Shown here one piece after another: positions 1 to 9,363 of a DNA stretch of 37,147 nt. A program made the translations under genes and the position numbers. The notes beneath the pieces were generated by a model. The model saw only the letters and a list, made by a program, of their open reading frames with translations, did no database searches and was not told where the DNA came from. The stretch's first letter is position 1, and every line of letters starts with the position of its first letter. This stretch comes from an uncultured Bacteroidales bacterium (lineage in GTDB: Bacteria > Bacteroidota > Bacteroidia > Bacteroidales > JAUNSR01), in the NCBI GenBank assembly GCA_947074145.1, contig CAMTOJ010000037.1, forward strand, positions 1-37,147, in the 5' to 3' direction.

Positions 1-104
1 ACTCCTATACCGCTTTGTTCTATTTCTTGAACTATTGATAACTTAAAAGGCATAGAGTAATCTTTCTGACTTCGTTTAATGTACTGTGATTCTGTCTGTT
101 TCAT
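1..104 (-). CDS. IS3-family transposase OrfA (partial, N-terminus only)
   Basis: Thirty-four codons are visible, starting MKQTESQYIKRSQKDYS and followed by a stretch rich in hydrophobic residues that runs off the window at position 1. This start resembles the N-terminus of IS3-group OrfA proteins of Bacteroidetes, which bind the IS ends through a helix-turn-helix and are normally joined to the OrfB integrase by programmed frameshifting. The helix-turn-helix itself lies beyond the edge, so the assignment rests on the N-terminal similarity and on the adjoining inverted repeat. It cannot be told whether the element is intact. Confidence 0.55.
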   Translation of the reverse strand, partial: MKQTESQYIKRSQKDYSMPFKLSIVQEIEQSGIG

Positions 105-145
105 TTCGTTACTTTTTTAGTGTAACGCTATTTTAGGACTAGACA
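1..145 (-). mobile_element. End of an IS3-type insertion sequence, truncated by the window edge
   Basis: The minus strand has a sequence starting TGTCTAGTCCTAAAATAGCG at position 145, followed within about 40 bases by the start of a transposase reading frame at 104. A terminal inverted repeat beginning TGT just ahead of the first transposase gene is the usual layout of an IS3-family element, so the element boundary is placed at 145. The other end, the second reading frame and any target-site duplication lie outside the window. The boundary is inferred from this layout; only one end is visible. Confidence 0.6.
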
Positions 146-159
146 TGATATAAAAATAA

Positions 160-190
160 AAAAACGGACCCTTTGAGAAGTCCGTTTTTT
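160..190 (-). terminator. Rho-independent terminator of pta-ackA
   Basis: A 10-bp perfect stem, AAAAACGGAC with GTCCGTTTTT (160-169 and 180-189), is flanked by A and T runs. It lies 32 bases past the ackA stop and 15 bases before the inferred IS boundary. The symmetry would let it stop transcription from both sides. Confidence 0.85.
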
Positions 191-221
191 TATTTTCAAT
201 TATATATAATTTAATTTCAAA

Positions 222-1427
222 TTATTTCAACTGTGATACGATTTCCTGAGTATCAAGTGCAATCATAATCTCCTCATCTGTAGGTATAACCAACACTTTT
301 ACTTTTGAATCCGGTTTGCTGATAATAGCTTCTTCCCCTCTTAGGCGATCGTTCTTTTCAACATCAAATTCAACACCCATATATTCCATATCTTCACATA
401 CGGTTTTACGAGTTACCCATTGATTTTCTCCTACACCTCCGGTAAACACGATGATATCAACACCACCCATAGCAGCTGCATATTCACCGATATATTTTTT
501 GATTCTATAGTCGTACATTGCAAGAGTAAGAATTGCTCTTTCGTTTCCTTCTAAAGTACCGTTTTCTATATCTCTCATATCAGACGACATTTCAGAAACA
601 CCAAGAACACCACTCTCTTTATTTACAAGATTTGACATTCCTTCGGCGCTAAGACCCTCTTTTTCCATTATATAAGCAAGAGCTCCTGCATCAACATCAC
701 CTGAACGAGTTCCCATCATTAGTCCTTCAACCGGAGTGAATCCCATAGATGTATCTACAGATTTTCCGTATTTAACAGCTGTGATTGATCCTCCGTTACC
801 AATATGGCAAGTAATAATTTTTTGTTGTGTCATATCCACTCCAAGGAAGTCACATACTCTTTGAGAAACATAGCGGTGGCTTGTTCCGTGGAATCCATAA
901 CGGCGAACACCATATTTTTCATACATTTTGTATGGAAGAGCATACATGAAAGCCTCTGCAGGCATTGTCTGGTGGAAAGCTGTATCGAATACTGCAACCT
1001 GTGGTTTACCCGGAATGATTGCTTCAATTGCTTTGATACCTGCAATGTTTGGTGGATTATGAAGAGGTGCCAATGGAATACATTCTACTATTTTCTGTAG
1101 TACTTCGTTTGTAATAAGAACGCTGCTGTTAAATTTGTCTCCTCCATGAACTACACGATGACCGATAGCATCAATTTCAGAAAGCGATTCTACACAACCG
1201 TATTCTTTACTAACAAGAGTTTTAAGAATAAAATCAATAGCTTCCTTATGATCAGGCATAGCGTGTTCCAAAACTACTTTTTTACCGTCGTTGTCAGTAA
1301 ACTTAAGGAAAGCTCCGTAAAGTCCGATTTTTTCCACACCACCTTGAGCAAGAGTGATCTTGTTAGTCATAGACATCAATTTGTACTTCACAGAAGAACT
1401 ACCGCAGTTTAATACTAAGATTTTCAT
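222..1427 (-). CDS. ackA: Acetate kinase
   Basis: Cytoplasmic acetate kinase (401 residues, full family length) makes ATP and acetate from acetyl phosphate and ADP. All signatures of the ASKHA kinase family are present: the N-terminal phosphate motif VLNCGSSSVKYKL, HRVVHGG with Arg91, FDTAFHQTMP with Asp148, GFHGTSHRYV with His180, the GTRSGDVDAG loop with Arg241, and the C-terminal TDEE segment with Glu385. These positions match the catalytic residues known from the Methanosarcina enzyme almost number for number. The gene follows pta with a 120-base gap and ends at a strong terminator, so the pair probably forms one acetate-producing operon. Nothing unusual was seen in the sequence. Confidence 0.97.
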   Translation of the reverse strand: MKILVLNCGSSSVKYKLMSMTNKITLAQGGVEKIGLYGAFLKFTDNDGKKVVLEHAMPDHKEAIDFILKTLVSKEYGCVESLSEIDAIGHRVVHGGDKFNSSVLITNEVLQKIVECIPLAPLHNPPNIAGIKAIEAIIPGKPQVAVFDTAFHQTMPAEAFMYALPYKMYEKYGVRRYGFHGTSHRYVSQRVCDFLGVDMTQQKIITCHIGNGGSITAVKYGKSVDTSMGFTPVEGLMMGTRSGDVDAGALAYIMEKEGLSAEGMSNLVNKESGVLGVSEMSSDMRDIENGTLEGNERAILTLAMYDYRIKKYIGEYAAAMGGVDIIVFTGGVGENQWVTRKTVCEDMEYMGVEFDVEKNDRLRGEEAIISKPDSKVKVLVIPTDEEIMIALDTQEIVSQLK

Positions 1428-1547
1428 ATAGATGATTGTATTTATTGGCTTATGAGTCTTTTAAAACTCAATAAAAAATATTTATTTGTAAACGTTTGTA
1501 GATCGGGATTGTTTAAAATCACGATTTGGCAGGGTGAGTTATTAATA

Positions 1548-2555
1548 TTACGCTTTTATAGCGATAGCTTGATTAGCTGTAATAGTAACAACTTTATAAA
1601 TATCATCAACCGAACATCCTCTTGACAAGTCATTGATAGGAGCTGCTATTCCCTGAAGTATAGGGCCTACTGCTGTTGCTCCGGCAAGACGTTGAACAAG
1701 TTTATATGCTATATTCCCGGCTTCAAGAGAAGGGAAAACCAATACGTTAGCTTTTCCGGCAACATCACTTCCCGGTGCTTTACTTGCTCCTACAGAAGGT
1801 ACAATAGCCGCATCAGCCTGAAGTTCTCCTTCAATCATTAATGATGGATCCATTTCTTTTGCAAGTTTTGTAGCCTCAACAACTTTGTCAACCATTTCAT
1901 GTTTAGCACTTCCTTTTGTAGAAAAGCTCAACATTGCAACTTTAGGTTCGATTCCTGCAAGTCCTTTTGCTGTTCTTGCTGTTGAAACTGCAATTTGTGC
2001 AAGTTCCTGTGCATTTGGATTAGGATTAACCGCACAATCGGCAAATACCATAAGTCCGCTATCTCCGTATGATTTATCAGGCATAAACATCAAAAATGCT
2101 CCTGATACAACACTGATTCCAGGTGCAGTCTTCACAATCTGGAAAGCAGGTCTAAGAACATCTCCTGTTGTATTTGCAGCTCCCGCAACTTCACCATCTG
2201 CATCTCCGTTCTTAATCATAAGACATCCAAGATAAAGAGGGTTTTCAACCAGTTTTTCAGCCTGTTCAATTGTCATTCCTTTGCTTTTTCTCAATTCGAA
2301 AAGAAGATTTGTATAAACTTCTTTTTTCTCATTGCATTTAGGATCTACAACTGTAGCCTTAGCAAGATTGGCAAGATTGTTTTCTTGCGCGAATTTTGAA
2401 ACTATTGCAGGATCTCCAATAAGAATAAGATCTGCTAGACCATCTGCCAAGATAACATCGGCAGCTCTCATAGTTCTTTCTTCTGTTCCTTCAGGAAGGA
2501 CAATGCGCTGCTTGTTTGCTTTGGCACGCGCAATAAACTGGTTCATTAAGTCCAT
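1548..2555 (-). CDS. pta: Phosphate acetyltransferase
   Basis: This enzyme converts acetyl-CoA and phosphate to acetyl phosphate and CoA, feeding AckA downstream. At 335 residues it is the short, single-domain form that lacks the N-terminal DRTGG and AAA-like regulatory domains of the enterobacterial enzyme. Family motifs include VLPEGTEERTMRAA at the N-terminus, a Gly/Ala-rich middle (GAANTTGDVLRP) and the C-terminal active-site region LAGATAVGPILQGIAAPIND followed by SRGC, where Ser311 and Arg312 correspond to the CoA-site Ser/Arg pair. It is the first gene of the pta-ackA pair, preceded by a 499-base AT-rich gap with a possible promoter at 2639-2646. Confidence 0.96.
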   Translation of the reverse strand: MDLMNQFIARAKANKQRIVLPEGTEERTMRAADVILADGLADLILIGDPAIVSKFAQENNLANLAKATVVDPKCNEKKEVYTNLLFELRKSKGMTIEQAEKLVENPLYLGCLMIKNGDADGEVAGAANTTGDVLRPAFQIVKTAPGISVVSGAFLMFMPDKSYGDSGLMVFADCAVNPNPNAQELAQIAVSTARTAKGLAGIEPKVAMLSFSTKGSAKHEMVDKVVEATKLAKEMDPSLMIEGELQADAAIVPSVGASKAPGSDVAGKANVLVFPSLEAGNIAYKLVQRLAGATAVGPILQGIAAPINDLSRGCSVDDIYKVVTITANQAIAIKA

Positions 2556-2638
2556 AACGGAGTATATTTAATGGAATTTGGTTTGCTTGAATTGTTAATT
2601 GATTTGCTTATAGAGCTATCATTTTTACATTTTCGATA

Positions 2639-2646
2639 CAAAAATA
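2639..2646 (-). promoter_or_regulatory. Possible -7 box of the pta-ackA promoter
   Basis: The minus-strand sequence TATTTTTG fits the Bacteroidetes -7 consensus TAnnTTTG and would give a leader of about 75 bases before pta. The matching -33 TTTG element is poor, and such boxes arise by chance in AT-rich DNA. Confidence 0.35.
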
Positions 2647-2978
2647 TAAATAATTGCAATATAGAGATAGCAATTGAACTATTTTTTTTGCTATTTATAT
2701 ATTACAAAAATGAATTAATAAGTTTTTTAGTATCCCTATGTGTATTTATTAAATTTTTATTCATTTCTCTAATTATATATTCGAGTCGTGTTTTATATTG
2801 CTGAATAAGAATGAGTGTTGATATTGCTGATTTTTATTCTATCTGTATTATCTGTAGTTTATTCAATTTAGGCTCCCAAATCTATACTACTCATACTATA
2901 TGTTTGGCTTTTTTTTAGATAATCTCTTCTTTAATATTACCCAAAATCCTCATCGGTAATTCAATATTACTATTACAA

Positions 2979-3018
2979 AGAATCCCCAAAAGCATCTATT
3001 TAAGCTTTTGAGGATTCT
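2979..3018 (-). terminator. Probable terminator of waaA
   Basis: A 15-bp stem with one mismatch (2979-2993 with 3004-3018; the right arm begins GCTTTTGAGGATTCT) encloses a 10-base loop and lies 37 bases past the waaA stop. The T run after it on the minus strand is short and broken, so termination may be inefficient. Confidence 0.65.
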
Positions 3019-3054
3019 ATTGGAATATTTATTCTTTATCTAAATCTCTATTTT

Positions 3055-4320
3055 TCAGGTATTCGTTTCAAAAATCTTATTGATAACAATATCTGCTGCT
3101 CCTGAATTATTTTTGACATAATTTCCGGCATTATTTCCGGAGTTTTCTAAAAATTGATGATCAGATGTGAGTTTATTCATCAATTGATCATATTCTTGTT
3201 TATCATTAATTGCAAAGCCCCCTTTTGCTTCTATTATTTTGACAGCTTCATAGAACTTATGATAATTAGGGCCGAATATGACAGGTATGTTATAAACGGC
3301 AGCTTCAAGTATATTATGTATTCCTACTCCAAAACCTCCACCGATATATGCGCATTCTCCATATTTGTATACAGAAGAAAGAAGACCTATACAGTCTATT
3401 ATCAAAACATCATATTTTGATAGATCGACCGTTCCTTTTTTGGTTATCTTATTTGATTCTGTTATCTCAGAATATCTAATATAATTTCTTTTTAGTTTTG
3501 AAATTATATTTTCAATATGATCTTTATGAATTTCATGTGGTGCAATTATTGTCTTTATCTGTTGATTAGTATTTAGATAATCAATAATTATATCTTCATC
3601 TTTAGGCCAAGAACTACCTGCAACAAGTGTAAAGGATGATGATGCGACAAATTCTTCAACCACAGGTAATACTTTCGATTCTTCTGCTATCTCTATAACT
3701 CTGTCGAATCTTGTGTCTCCGCTAATACTTACATTTGACAACCCAAGACCTTCAAGAAGCTTAAATGATGTTTCATTCTGAACGAAGATATGCTTATAGA
3801 ATGGAAGAAGTTTACGAAAAAAAGCTCCATAACTCTTGAAAAAAACCTGACTTGGACGAAATATAGCAGAGATAAGATAAACAGGAATATTTCGTGATTT
3901 TAATTCAAAAAGATAATTTGCCCAAAATTCATATTTTATGAAGAATGTCATCTTTGGATTTACGAGATCCAGAAATCTCTTTACTAATGACAATTTATCA
4001 AAAGGTAGATAACATATATAATCGGCATATTTGTAATCTTTTCTAACCTCATATCCTGAAGGTGAAAAGAATGTCAATAATATCTTATATTGTGGATATT
4101 GTTTCTTTATTCTTTCTATCAAAGGTCTTCCTTGCTCAAACTCCCCTAATGAAGCGGCATGAATCCAAATAACAGAGTCGTTGGATGATATTCTGCTTTT
4201 AAGATAATTAAAAACATCCTTGTGCCCATCTATCATCAGTCGGGCTTTAGGATTTTTGTTAGCGGCAATACTCACTGCTAATGAGTATATCTCAATTCCT
4301 GCACTATATAAGTTTCTCAT
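3055..4320 (-). CDS. waaA: 3-deoxy-D-manno-octulosonic acid (Kdo) transferase
   Basis: WaaA (KdtA), a GT30 family inner-membrane enzyme, adds Kdo from CMP-Kdo to lipid IVA, the step joining lipid A to the LPS core. The 421-residue protein has the N-terminal hydrophobic start, the HAASLGEFEQGRPLIE motif with Glu60 in the position of the catalytic base, PKMTFFIKYEFWANY, and the C-terminal nucleotide-sugar site YIGGGFGVGIHNILEAAVY followed by PVIFGPNYHKF. Length and motif order fit the family. It is separated from its neighbours by about 290 and 500 bases and has its own terminator, so it is probably transcribed alone. How many Kdo units it adds cannot be read from sequence. Confidence 0.95.
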   Translation of the reverse strand: MRNLYSAGIEIYSLAVSIAANKNPKARLMIDGHKDVFNYLKSRISSNDSVIWIHAASLGEFEQGRPLIERIKKQYPQYKILLTFFSPSGYEVRKDYKYADYICYLPFDKLSLVKRFLDLVNPKMTFFIKYEFWANYLFELKSRNIPVYLISAIFRPSQVFFKSYGAFFRKLLPFYKHIFVQNETSFKLLEGLGLSNVSISGDTRFDRVIEIAEESKVLPVVEEFVASSSFTLVAGSSWPKDEDIIIDYLNTNQQIKTIIAPHEIHKDHIENIISKLKRNYIRYSEITESNKITKKGTVDLSKYDVLIIDCIGLLSSVYKYGECAYIGGGFGVGIHNILEAAVYNIPVIFGPNYHKFYEAVKIIEAKGGFAINDKQEYDQLMNKLTSDHQFLENSGNNAGNYVKNNSGAADIVINKIFETNT

Positions 4321-4559
4321 AAATATGGTAAAACTTCAATTATAGAATTCATCCTGTTAATATTTTAAATTGATCTGAAAAACAGACATTTAAACATTAT
4401 ACATTATATAAGTAAAACTCTAATTTAATAAAATTGTTCAGTCACACTTTCTTTATACTTCTTATATTTTTCTTAAAAAGAAGAATTCTATTTTTACTTA
4501 TTCTTTTATATTCTCTGATACTAATCTTTACAGATCAAAATCATTATTTTAATTCATTT

Positions 4560-4618
4560 ATGATCTTAACGATCAATATCAAACTTTTATTTTTTTCTTA
4601 AAATGATCTTATTGATCA
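4560..4618. repeat. Two copies of a short TGATC-n5-GATCA palindrome
   Basis: TGATCTTAACGATCA and TGATCTTATTGATCA occur about 42 bases apart at the 3' end of the beta-barrel gene at 4609; the second copy overlaps its last codons and stop. Each is an inverted repeat with a 5-base spacer. The second could act as a weak terminator, since it is followed on the minus strand by TTTTAAG and an A-rich run. The function is uncertain. Confidence 0.35.
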
Positions 4619-5694
4619 TTACCAATCTTTTTATTTTTCTTCTTAAAAGAATCTTTTCCGACATTAAGACTGACTACTAGCTGTTGTTGATATTGTACCC
4701 TTCCATCAGCTACATGAATATTAAATAATGCCTTTATTCCTACAGGGCTTTTTCTGAATAATCTGTAATAGATATCAGTTCTACTATAAGTAGATGCTTG
4801 ATAAAAAGGATCGGAATTATGCAAAGACGCTCCATATTTATAAAATAATGACAATTGATTGTCTCCCGCATAAAAAGTCTGATGAAGCCCCAATCCTTTC
4901 CATTCAATATCAAATTCGGCAAGAAAACCTACCGGTTTATGCCATACTTCCATTCCTCTGTCTCTATTCATTGAAATAAGAGCTCCGGCCTGAAATTGTA
5001 ATGAATCGAATACGGGTGTTAGTTCTGCAAAATTGACTCCCAAATACGGATTAGCCATTATATTATCTACTACATTATATCCCTCACTGTTAAGAGGTTT
5101 TGCATAATGATTAACAAGCAGATTCCAACCGGCAAAAAGAAGATTATGATAATAAAAACGACCGTTAGAGACAATAGAAAACATTTCTCTTTGATCAATA
5201 CCCTGCTTTCCTCTCCAATCTATATATGCTTCCGCATAACCATTGCTTCTTATATATTGAAATAAAGCTCCCTGAATTAAAGGATTTGCAAATAATAATG
5301 AATCATAAAGTATTGCATTGGGTAATTCCTGTGTCAGAAGAGTACGGGGAAATGATCCGAACGTCATTTTAAAAGGTTTTGTATCATATCTGTAATACAA
5401 AACATACTTAACCTTTTCATAATCCTTCTCGCCAAATTCATCTCGCCATGAGATACCAGCCATAACACTGCTGTTCTCATAAACCTTAAAACCTATTTCC
5501 GGTGTTATTCTCGCTCCGAAAATTGTTTGTGGCACTTGATGGGGAGCTTTGAATTCACGATTATCAAAAAGTCCGTAAAAATCAACATCCCACAAGAAAT
5601 TATCTTTCCAGCTAAATCCGGAATCTTGTGCCCAGCAAGTCACAATATTCATAAGGAAAACCGATAAAAGAAATGCTTTTTTTATGAATTTCAT
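4609..5694 (-). CDS. Secreted outer-membrane beta-barrel-like protein of unknown function
   Basis: The 361-residue product starts with a signal peptide, MKFIKKAFLLSVFLMNIVTC followed by WAQ, giving a likely cleavage at AQ|D as is common in Bacteroidetes. The rest is rich in aromatic residues and alternating hydrophobic/polar stretches (for example WDVDFYGLFDNREF, TPEIGFKVYENSSVMAGIS, VKYVLYYRYDTKPFKMTFG), the pattern of a transmembrane beta-barrel. There are no Cys clusters or catalytic motifs I recognise. It lies downstream of gltX but is separated from it by a terminator, so it is probably its own unit. A substrate or partner cannot be named; the outer-membrane location is inferred from composition and signal peptide only. 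Confidence 0.75.
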   Translation of the reverse strand: MKFIKKAFLLSVFLMNIVTCWAQDSGFSWKDNFLWDVDFYGLFDNREFKAPHQVPQTIFGARITPEIGFKVYENSSVMAGISWRDEFGEKDYEKVKYVLYYRYDTKPFKMTFGSFPRTLLTQELPNAILYDSLLFANPLIQGALFQYIRSNGYAEAYIDWRGKQGIDQREMFSIVSNGRFYYHNLLFAGWNLLVNHYAKPLNSEGYNVVDNIMANPYLGVNFAELTPVFDSLQFQAGALISMNRDRGMEVWHKPVGFLAEFDIEWKGLGLHQTFYAGDNQLSLFYKYGASLHNSDPFYQASTYSRTDIYYRLFRKSPVGIKALFNIHVADGRVQYQQQLVVSLNVGKDSFKKKNKKIGNDQ

Positions 5695-5713
5695 TATATG
5701 GCATTTTAAGGAA

Positions 5714-5762
5714 AAACATTCCGTCAGATGTCTGATTTACCATAACATCTTCTGGAATGTTT
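5714..5762 (-). terminator. Rho-independent terminator of gltX
   Basis: The stem AAACATTCC/GGAATGTTT (9 bp), a 3-base internal loop, then AGATGT/ACATCT (6 bp) is followed by TTTTTCC on the minus strand. It starts 11 bases past the gltX stop and separates gltX from the beta-barrel gene. Confidence 0.75.
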
Positions 5763-5772
5763 AATATTTTTA

Positions 5773-7284
5773 TTAAGATAATGCAACGATTGCGTTATTT
5801 ATTCTTCTTAATGTTTCTTCTTTTCCAAGAATTTCAGTTATATCAAAAATATGGGGACCTTTTCCCTCTCCAACAAGTGCTAATCGAAAAGCATTCATTA
5901 TGTTACCAAGATGATAACCGTTCTCTTCAATCCAATTTTTCACAATAGCTTCAGTATTTTCAGATGAAAAATTTTCCACTCCGCTAAGCACAGCCATCAG
6001 TTGAGTCATCATATCTGCTGAATCTTCTTTCCAACGTTTTTTGCGTGTTTTTTCATCGTAAGATGTCGGCGCCACAAAGAAAAATGAAGATTGATCCCAT
6101 AGTTCTTTTACAAAAGAAACACGTTCCTTTACCAATGAAATTATTTTTACTATTGTTTCTCTTGGAGCTGACACACTTTTTTCAGCAAGTATAGGCTCAA
6201 ACATCTCTGCCAATACCTCATTGGAGGTTGATTGAATATATTTATGATTAAACCATTTACCTTTTTCATAATCAAATTTTGCACCGCTTTTACTGCAATG
6301 TACCAAAGAGAAAAGATTGATTAATTCATCCATATTCATTATTTCCTGATTGTTACCCGGATTCCATCCAAGTAGCGCAAGGAAATTGATTACAGCTTCA
6401 GGAAGATAACCTGCTTCACGGTAACCGGATGAAAGATCTCCTGTTTTAGGATCAATCCATTCAAGAGGGAAAACCGGAAAACCTAATCTGTCACCATCCC
6501 TTTTACTTAATTTTCCGTTTCCATCAGGTTTTAATAATAGAGGAAGATGCGCAAATTCAGGAGCCTGCCAATCAAATGCTCTATAAAGGAGCACATGCAA
6601 AGGTGCGGAAGGAAGCCATTCCTCTCCTCTAATGACATGAGTTACCTCCATCAAATGATCATCAACAATATTTGCCAAGTGATAAGTAGGCAATTCGTCA
6701 GCTGATTTATATAGAACTTTATCATCAAGAATAGAAGAGTTGATTACAACTTCTCCTCTGATAAGGTCATTAACAATAACATTTTCATCAGGCTCTATCT
6801 TGATTCTTACAACATATTGATTTCCGTTATTTATAAGCTCATCCACTTCCTCTTTTGAAAGTGTAAGAGAGTTTCTCATCCCAAGACGAGTAGATGCATC
6901 ATACTGAAAATTTTGTATCTCCGCTCTTTTTGCATCAAGCTCTTCTGGTGTATCAAAAGCGATGTAAGCCTTACTTGCATCAAGCAGTTGATTTACATAT
7001 CCTTTATAGATATCTCTTCTTTCAGATTGGCGATAAGGTCCATAGTTTCCACCATAACGAACACCTTCATCAAATTTAATACCCAGCCATTCCAACGATT
7101 CAATAATATAATCTTCTGCACCGGGCACATATCTATTTGAGTCTGTATCCTCAATACGAAGAATCATATCACCGCCATTCTGTTTGGCAAACAGGTAGTT
7201 ATATAATGCCGTACGTACGCCACCAATATGAAGAGGTCCTGTCGGACTCGGAGCAAAACGTACTCTTACTTTTTTTTCTGACAT
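5773..7284 (-). CDS. gltX: Glutamyl-tRNA synthetase
   Basis: This class I aminoacyl-tRNA synthetase charges tRNA-Glu with glutamate in the cytoplasm. The HIGH-type motif is [10 protein letters not shown] at residues 13-22, and the KMSKS-type motif is KLSKR at about 258-262 inside [16 protein letters not shown]; the C-terminal half is the anticodon-binding helical region. The reading frame is open up to an ATG at 7320, but the start at 7284 ([14 protein letters not shown], 503 residues) is preferred. It gives the usual N-terminus of the family, and a TAATTTTG -7 box at 7325-7318 overlaps the upstream ATG, so transcription would start after it. The gene has its own terminator and is likely monocistronic. 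Confidence 0.96.
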   Translation of the reverse strand: MSEKKVRVRFAPSPTGPLHIGGVRTALYNYLFAKQNGGDMILRIEDTDSNRYVPGAEDYIIESLEWLGIKFDEGVRYGGNYGPYRQSERRDIYKGYVNQLLDASKAYIAFDTPEELDAKRAEIQNFQYDASTRLGMRNSLTLSKEEVDELINNGNQYVVRIKIEPDENVIVNDLIRGEVVINSSILDDKVLYKSADELPTYHLANIVDDHLMEVTHVIRGEEWLPSAPLHVLLYRAFDWQAPEFAHLPLLLKPDGNGKLSKRDGDRLGFPVFPLEWIDPKTGDLSSGYREAGYLPEAVINFLALLGWNPGNNQEIMNMDELINLFSLVHCSKSGAKFDYEKGKWFNHKYIQSTSNEVLAEMFEPILAEKSVSAPRETIVKIISLVKERVSFVKELWDQSSFFFVAPTSYDEKTRKKRWKEDSADMMTQLMAVLSGVENFSSENTEAIVKNWIEENGYHLGNIMNAFRLALVGEGKGPHIFDITEILGKEETLRRINNAIVALS

Positions 7285-7598
7285 CTTTTTAGTTGGTTTT
7301 TCTAATTTTTTAAGGGGCAAAATTACAGGTTTTTCTAAATTAAAAAGAGTATTTGAAGGAAATGTTGATTTTAGACATCAATATTTTTTCATTTTCACAC
7401 ATTGAACTCTTTATTACTCAAACATTTATACCATTTTAGTCTTTTATACTAAAATTATAAGCCGTACATGAATATATGAGTTAATTATCAGAGAAAACTA
7501 ACGTGTGAATGCTATAATCTTTTAATTACCAAAACACAATTCTAAATCATTCGTAAAGCAAATATTATTGCACTAATATTATAATTAAGATAAGTAAT
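7285..7598. other. Intergenic region between xseB and gltX
   Basis: About 310 bases of AT-rich DNA. It holds the likely gltX -7 box (7318-7325) and two weak hairpins downstream of xseB: ATTTTAGT/ACTAAAAT (7433-7455) and AATATTA/TAATATT (7561-7580). Neither has a clear T tract in the direction of xseB transcription. No reading frame of interest was seen. Confidence 0.5.
7318..7325 (-). promoter_or_regulatory. Probable -7 box of gltX promoter
   Basis: The minus-strand TAATTTTG matches TAnnTTTG. Transcription would start near 7311, about 27 bases before the ATG at 7284 and downstream of the alternative ATG at 7320, which supports the shorter start. Confidence 0.4.
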
Positions 7599-7799
7599 TT
7601 ATTCAATCTCTTCAAGTAGTTTTTTCAACTCCTCATCTGTCTTATAAAGCTTCTCTTTACATAATCTCAATAGCTCTACCGATCTTGCAGTATATTCTCT
7701 TAGTTTATCTATTTCGCAATCATTACTTTGAAGCTTTGTTACTATCTCTTCAAGTTCGCTAACTGCTTCATCATAACTTTTCTCCTTAATCTTGGCCAT
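7599..7799 (-). CDS. xseB: Exodeoxyribonuclease VII small subunit
   Basis: A 66-residue, highly charged helical protein with the XseB pattern: MAKIKEKSYDEAVSELEEIV followed by a second helix ending KTDEELKKLLEEIE. Several copies of this small subunit pack on one XseA subunit to form exonuclease VII, which degrades single-stranded DNA from both ends. The length is typical. It lies 57 bases downstream of xseA, in the usual order, and is the last gene of a minus-strand run that starts near 15616. Identification rests on family pattern plus the partner next door. Confidence 0.92.
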   Translation of the reverse strand: MAKIKEKSYDEAVSELEEIVTKLQSNDCEIDKLREYTARSVELLRLCKEKLYKTDEELKKLLEEIE

Positions 7800-7856
7800 A
7801 TGACAATATATTTTAAATTTTCTTTATTATTATATTTATATCATTTCTCTAAAATA

Positions 7857-9326
7857 TCAGAACAATTTCTCTGTATCTATATTTTTTACAACAGACTCAA
7901 CACTTCCATTTTCGAAGACTGTCATTATCTTATCACCCTTATTTAGATCTGAAACATCTTTCATTACCTTTCCATTTTTCAAAGTCATGCTATAACCTTT
8001 CTTCAATATATTTTCAGGAGAAGCAAGAGCAACTATTTTTGTCATATTCTCAAGTTTTTCAACCTCTCTGCTCATTCTAATATTTATCGCATTTTTTATC
8101 CGCTCCTCAACATAACTCAATTTTAGATTCTGAGTTTGTAGTTTATTACTAATGAGATTAGGAATTCTGCTTCCTTGTATATTCAATCGGTTTTTTTCAT
8201 AAGTGATACGACGATTAACAAGATTAGCTACAGAATTATTTAGATTATCCAGTTTATTTTTTTCATTGTTTATTCTGGATTGGGATATAAATTTAATATC
8301 GGAAGAGAGACCCTGAATTATATTTTTTTCCTCTAATAATCTGTTATTAACTATAAGAGGTATTTTTTCGGAAAATGATCTAAGCTTCTTTTGTTCATTT
8401 TCAATAAGAAAAGAAACTCGGTTACGAATACTAATCTCAATATCTGTCAGTATATCCTCTTGGATCTGATTATTGGAGATTAGAAATTCAGCTGCAGCTG
8501 TCGGTGTTTTAACTCTCGTATGGGCCACAACATCAAGTACGGTCTCATCCCTTTCATGACCTATCCCTACGATAACGGGGATAGGGAATTGCGTTATATT
8601 AAGAGCAAGATCATAACTATTAAAACTATTCAGTTCTGAGGTCGCACCTCCACCCCTTATTATCACAACTACATCAAAAAGTTCAATATTAGCGTATATT
8701 CTATCAAGTGCTGAAATAATACTTTTCTCTACATTTGCACCCTGCATAATAGCAGGAAAAAGAGCTGTGTAAAAAATGAATTTTTGTTCATTATTATCAA
8801 GTTGATTCATAAAATCCTCATAACCTGCTGCTGTTGCAGATGATATAACAGCGATTCTATTCACAACTTCAGGCATCTCAAGTTCCTTGTTCATTTCAAG
8901 TATTCCCTCATTCTGAAGACGAGCTATAATCTCATTCCTCAGTTTCGCCATATCTCCTATGGTATAATCGGGATCTATATCGTTTATGGTCAGAGAATAT
9001 CCATATAATTCATGAAACTCTACACTTACCTCAACCAAGACATTAATACCTCGTTCAAAACGCACACCCGTCTGCGATTCGAAATATGATCTCATCAATA
9101 GCCATCTGTTTGCCCAGATTTGACCTCTTGCTTTTGCTATTATCTGATTTGTTCGTTTATCCTTCTCGACAAACTCTACATAACAATGACCGGAATAATT
9201 TTCTCTTACTTCACTAAGTTCCGCCCGAATCCAATATCGATTCGGAAAACATGTCTTAATTGCATTTTTTACAATTGCATTAAGTTCAAATAACGAAAAT
9301 TCTTCTTTTGATATTTCTTCGGACAT
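7857..9326 (-). CDS. xseA: Exodeoxyribonuclease VII large subunit
   Basis: The catalytic subunit of exonuclease VII, 489 residues. It has an N-terminal OB-fold (about residues 10-110, with IRAELSEVRENYSGHCYVEF), a catalytic domain containing AVISSATAAGYEDFMNQL, VVIIRGGGATSELNSFN and GIGHERDETVLDVVAHTRV, then a long coiled-coil region (about 290-430) where XseB binds, and the short C-terminal segment LKKGYSMTLKNGKVM. All signature motifs and the order fit the family. It is followed by xseB and preceded at 37 bases by a secreted protease gene, a placement that probably reflects shared transcription and not shared function. Confidence 0.96.
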   Translation of the reverse strand: MSEEISKEEFSLFELNAIVKNAIKTCFPNRYWIRAELSEVRENYSGHCYVEFVEKDKRTNQIIAKARGQIWANRWLLMRSYFESQTGVRFERGINVLVEVSVEFHELYGYSLTINDIDPDYTIGDMAKLRNEIIARLQNEGILEMNKELEMPEVVNRIAVISSATAAGYEDFMNQLDNNEQKFIFYTALFPAIMQGANVEKSIISALDRIYANIELFDVVVIIRGGGATSELNSFNSYDLALNITQFPIPVIVGIGHERDETVLDVVAHTRVKTPTAAAEFLISNNQIQEDILTDIEISIRNRVSFLIENEQKKLRSFSEKIPLIVNNRLLEEKNIIQGLSSDIKFISQSRINNEKNKLDNLNNSVANLVNRRITYEKNRLNIQGSRIPNLISNKLQTQNLKLSYVEERIKNAINIRMSREVEKLENMTKIVALASPENILKKGYSMTLKNGKVMKDVSDLNKGDKIMTVFENGSVESVVKNIDTEKLF

Positions 9327-9363
9327 ACCGGGATTTAAAATTGATGAATCCTAAATTATTTGA

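Larger units (their letters stand above)
2556..3054. other. Intergenic region between waaA and pta
   Basis: 499 bases, very AT-rich. It contains the waaA terminator (2979-3018) and, on the minus strand, a TATTTTTG box (2646 to 2639) matching TAnnTTTG about 85 bases upstream of the pta start; no convincing TTTG -33 box was found at the right distance. A 77-codon plus-strand frame here has low-complexity hydrophobic composition and no support. The stretch 2810-2940 holds nothing recognisable. Confidence 0.6.

Noticed and set aside
2571-2804. 77-codon plus-strand frame upstream of pta
   Set aside because: It is made of Leu, Ile, Phe and Lys from AT-rich DNA, overlaps the likely pta promoter and has no recognisable feature beyond hydrophobicity.
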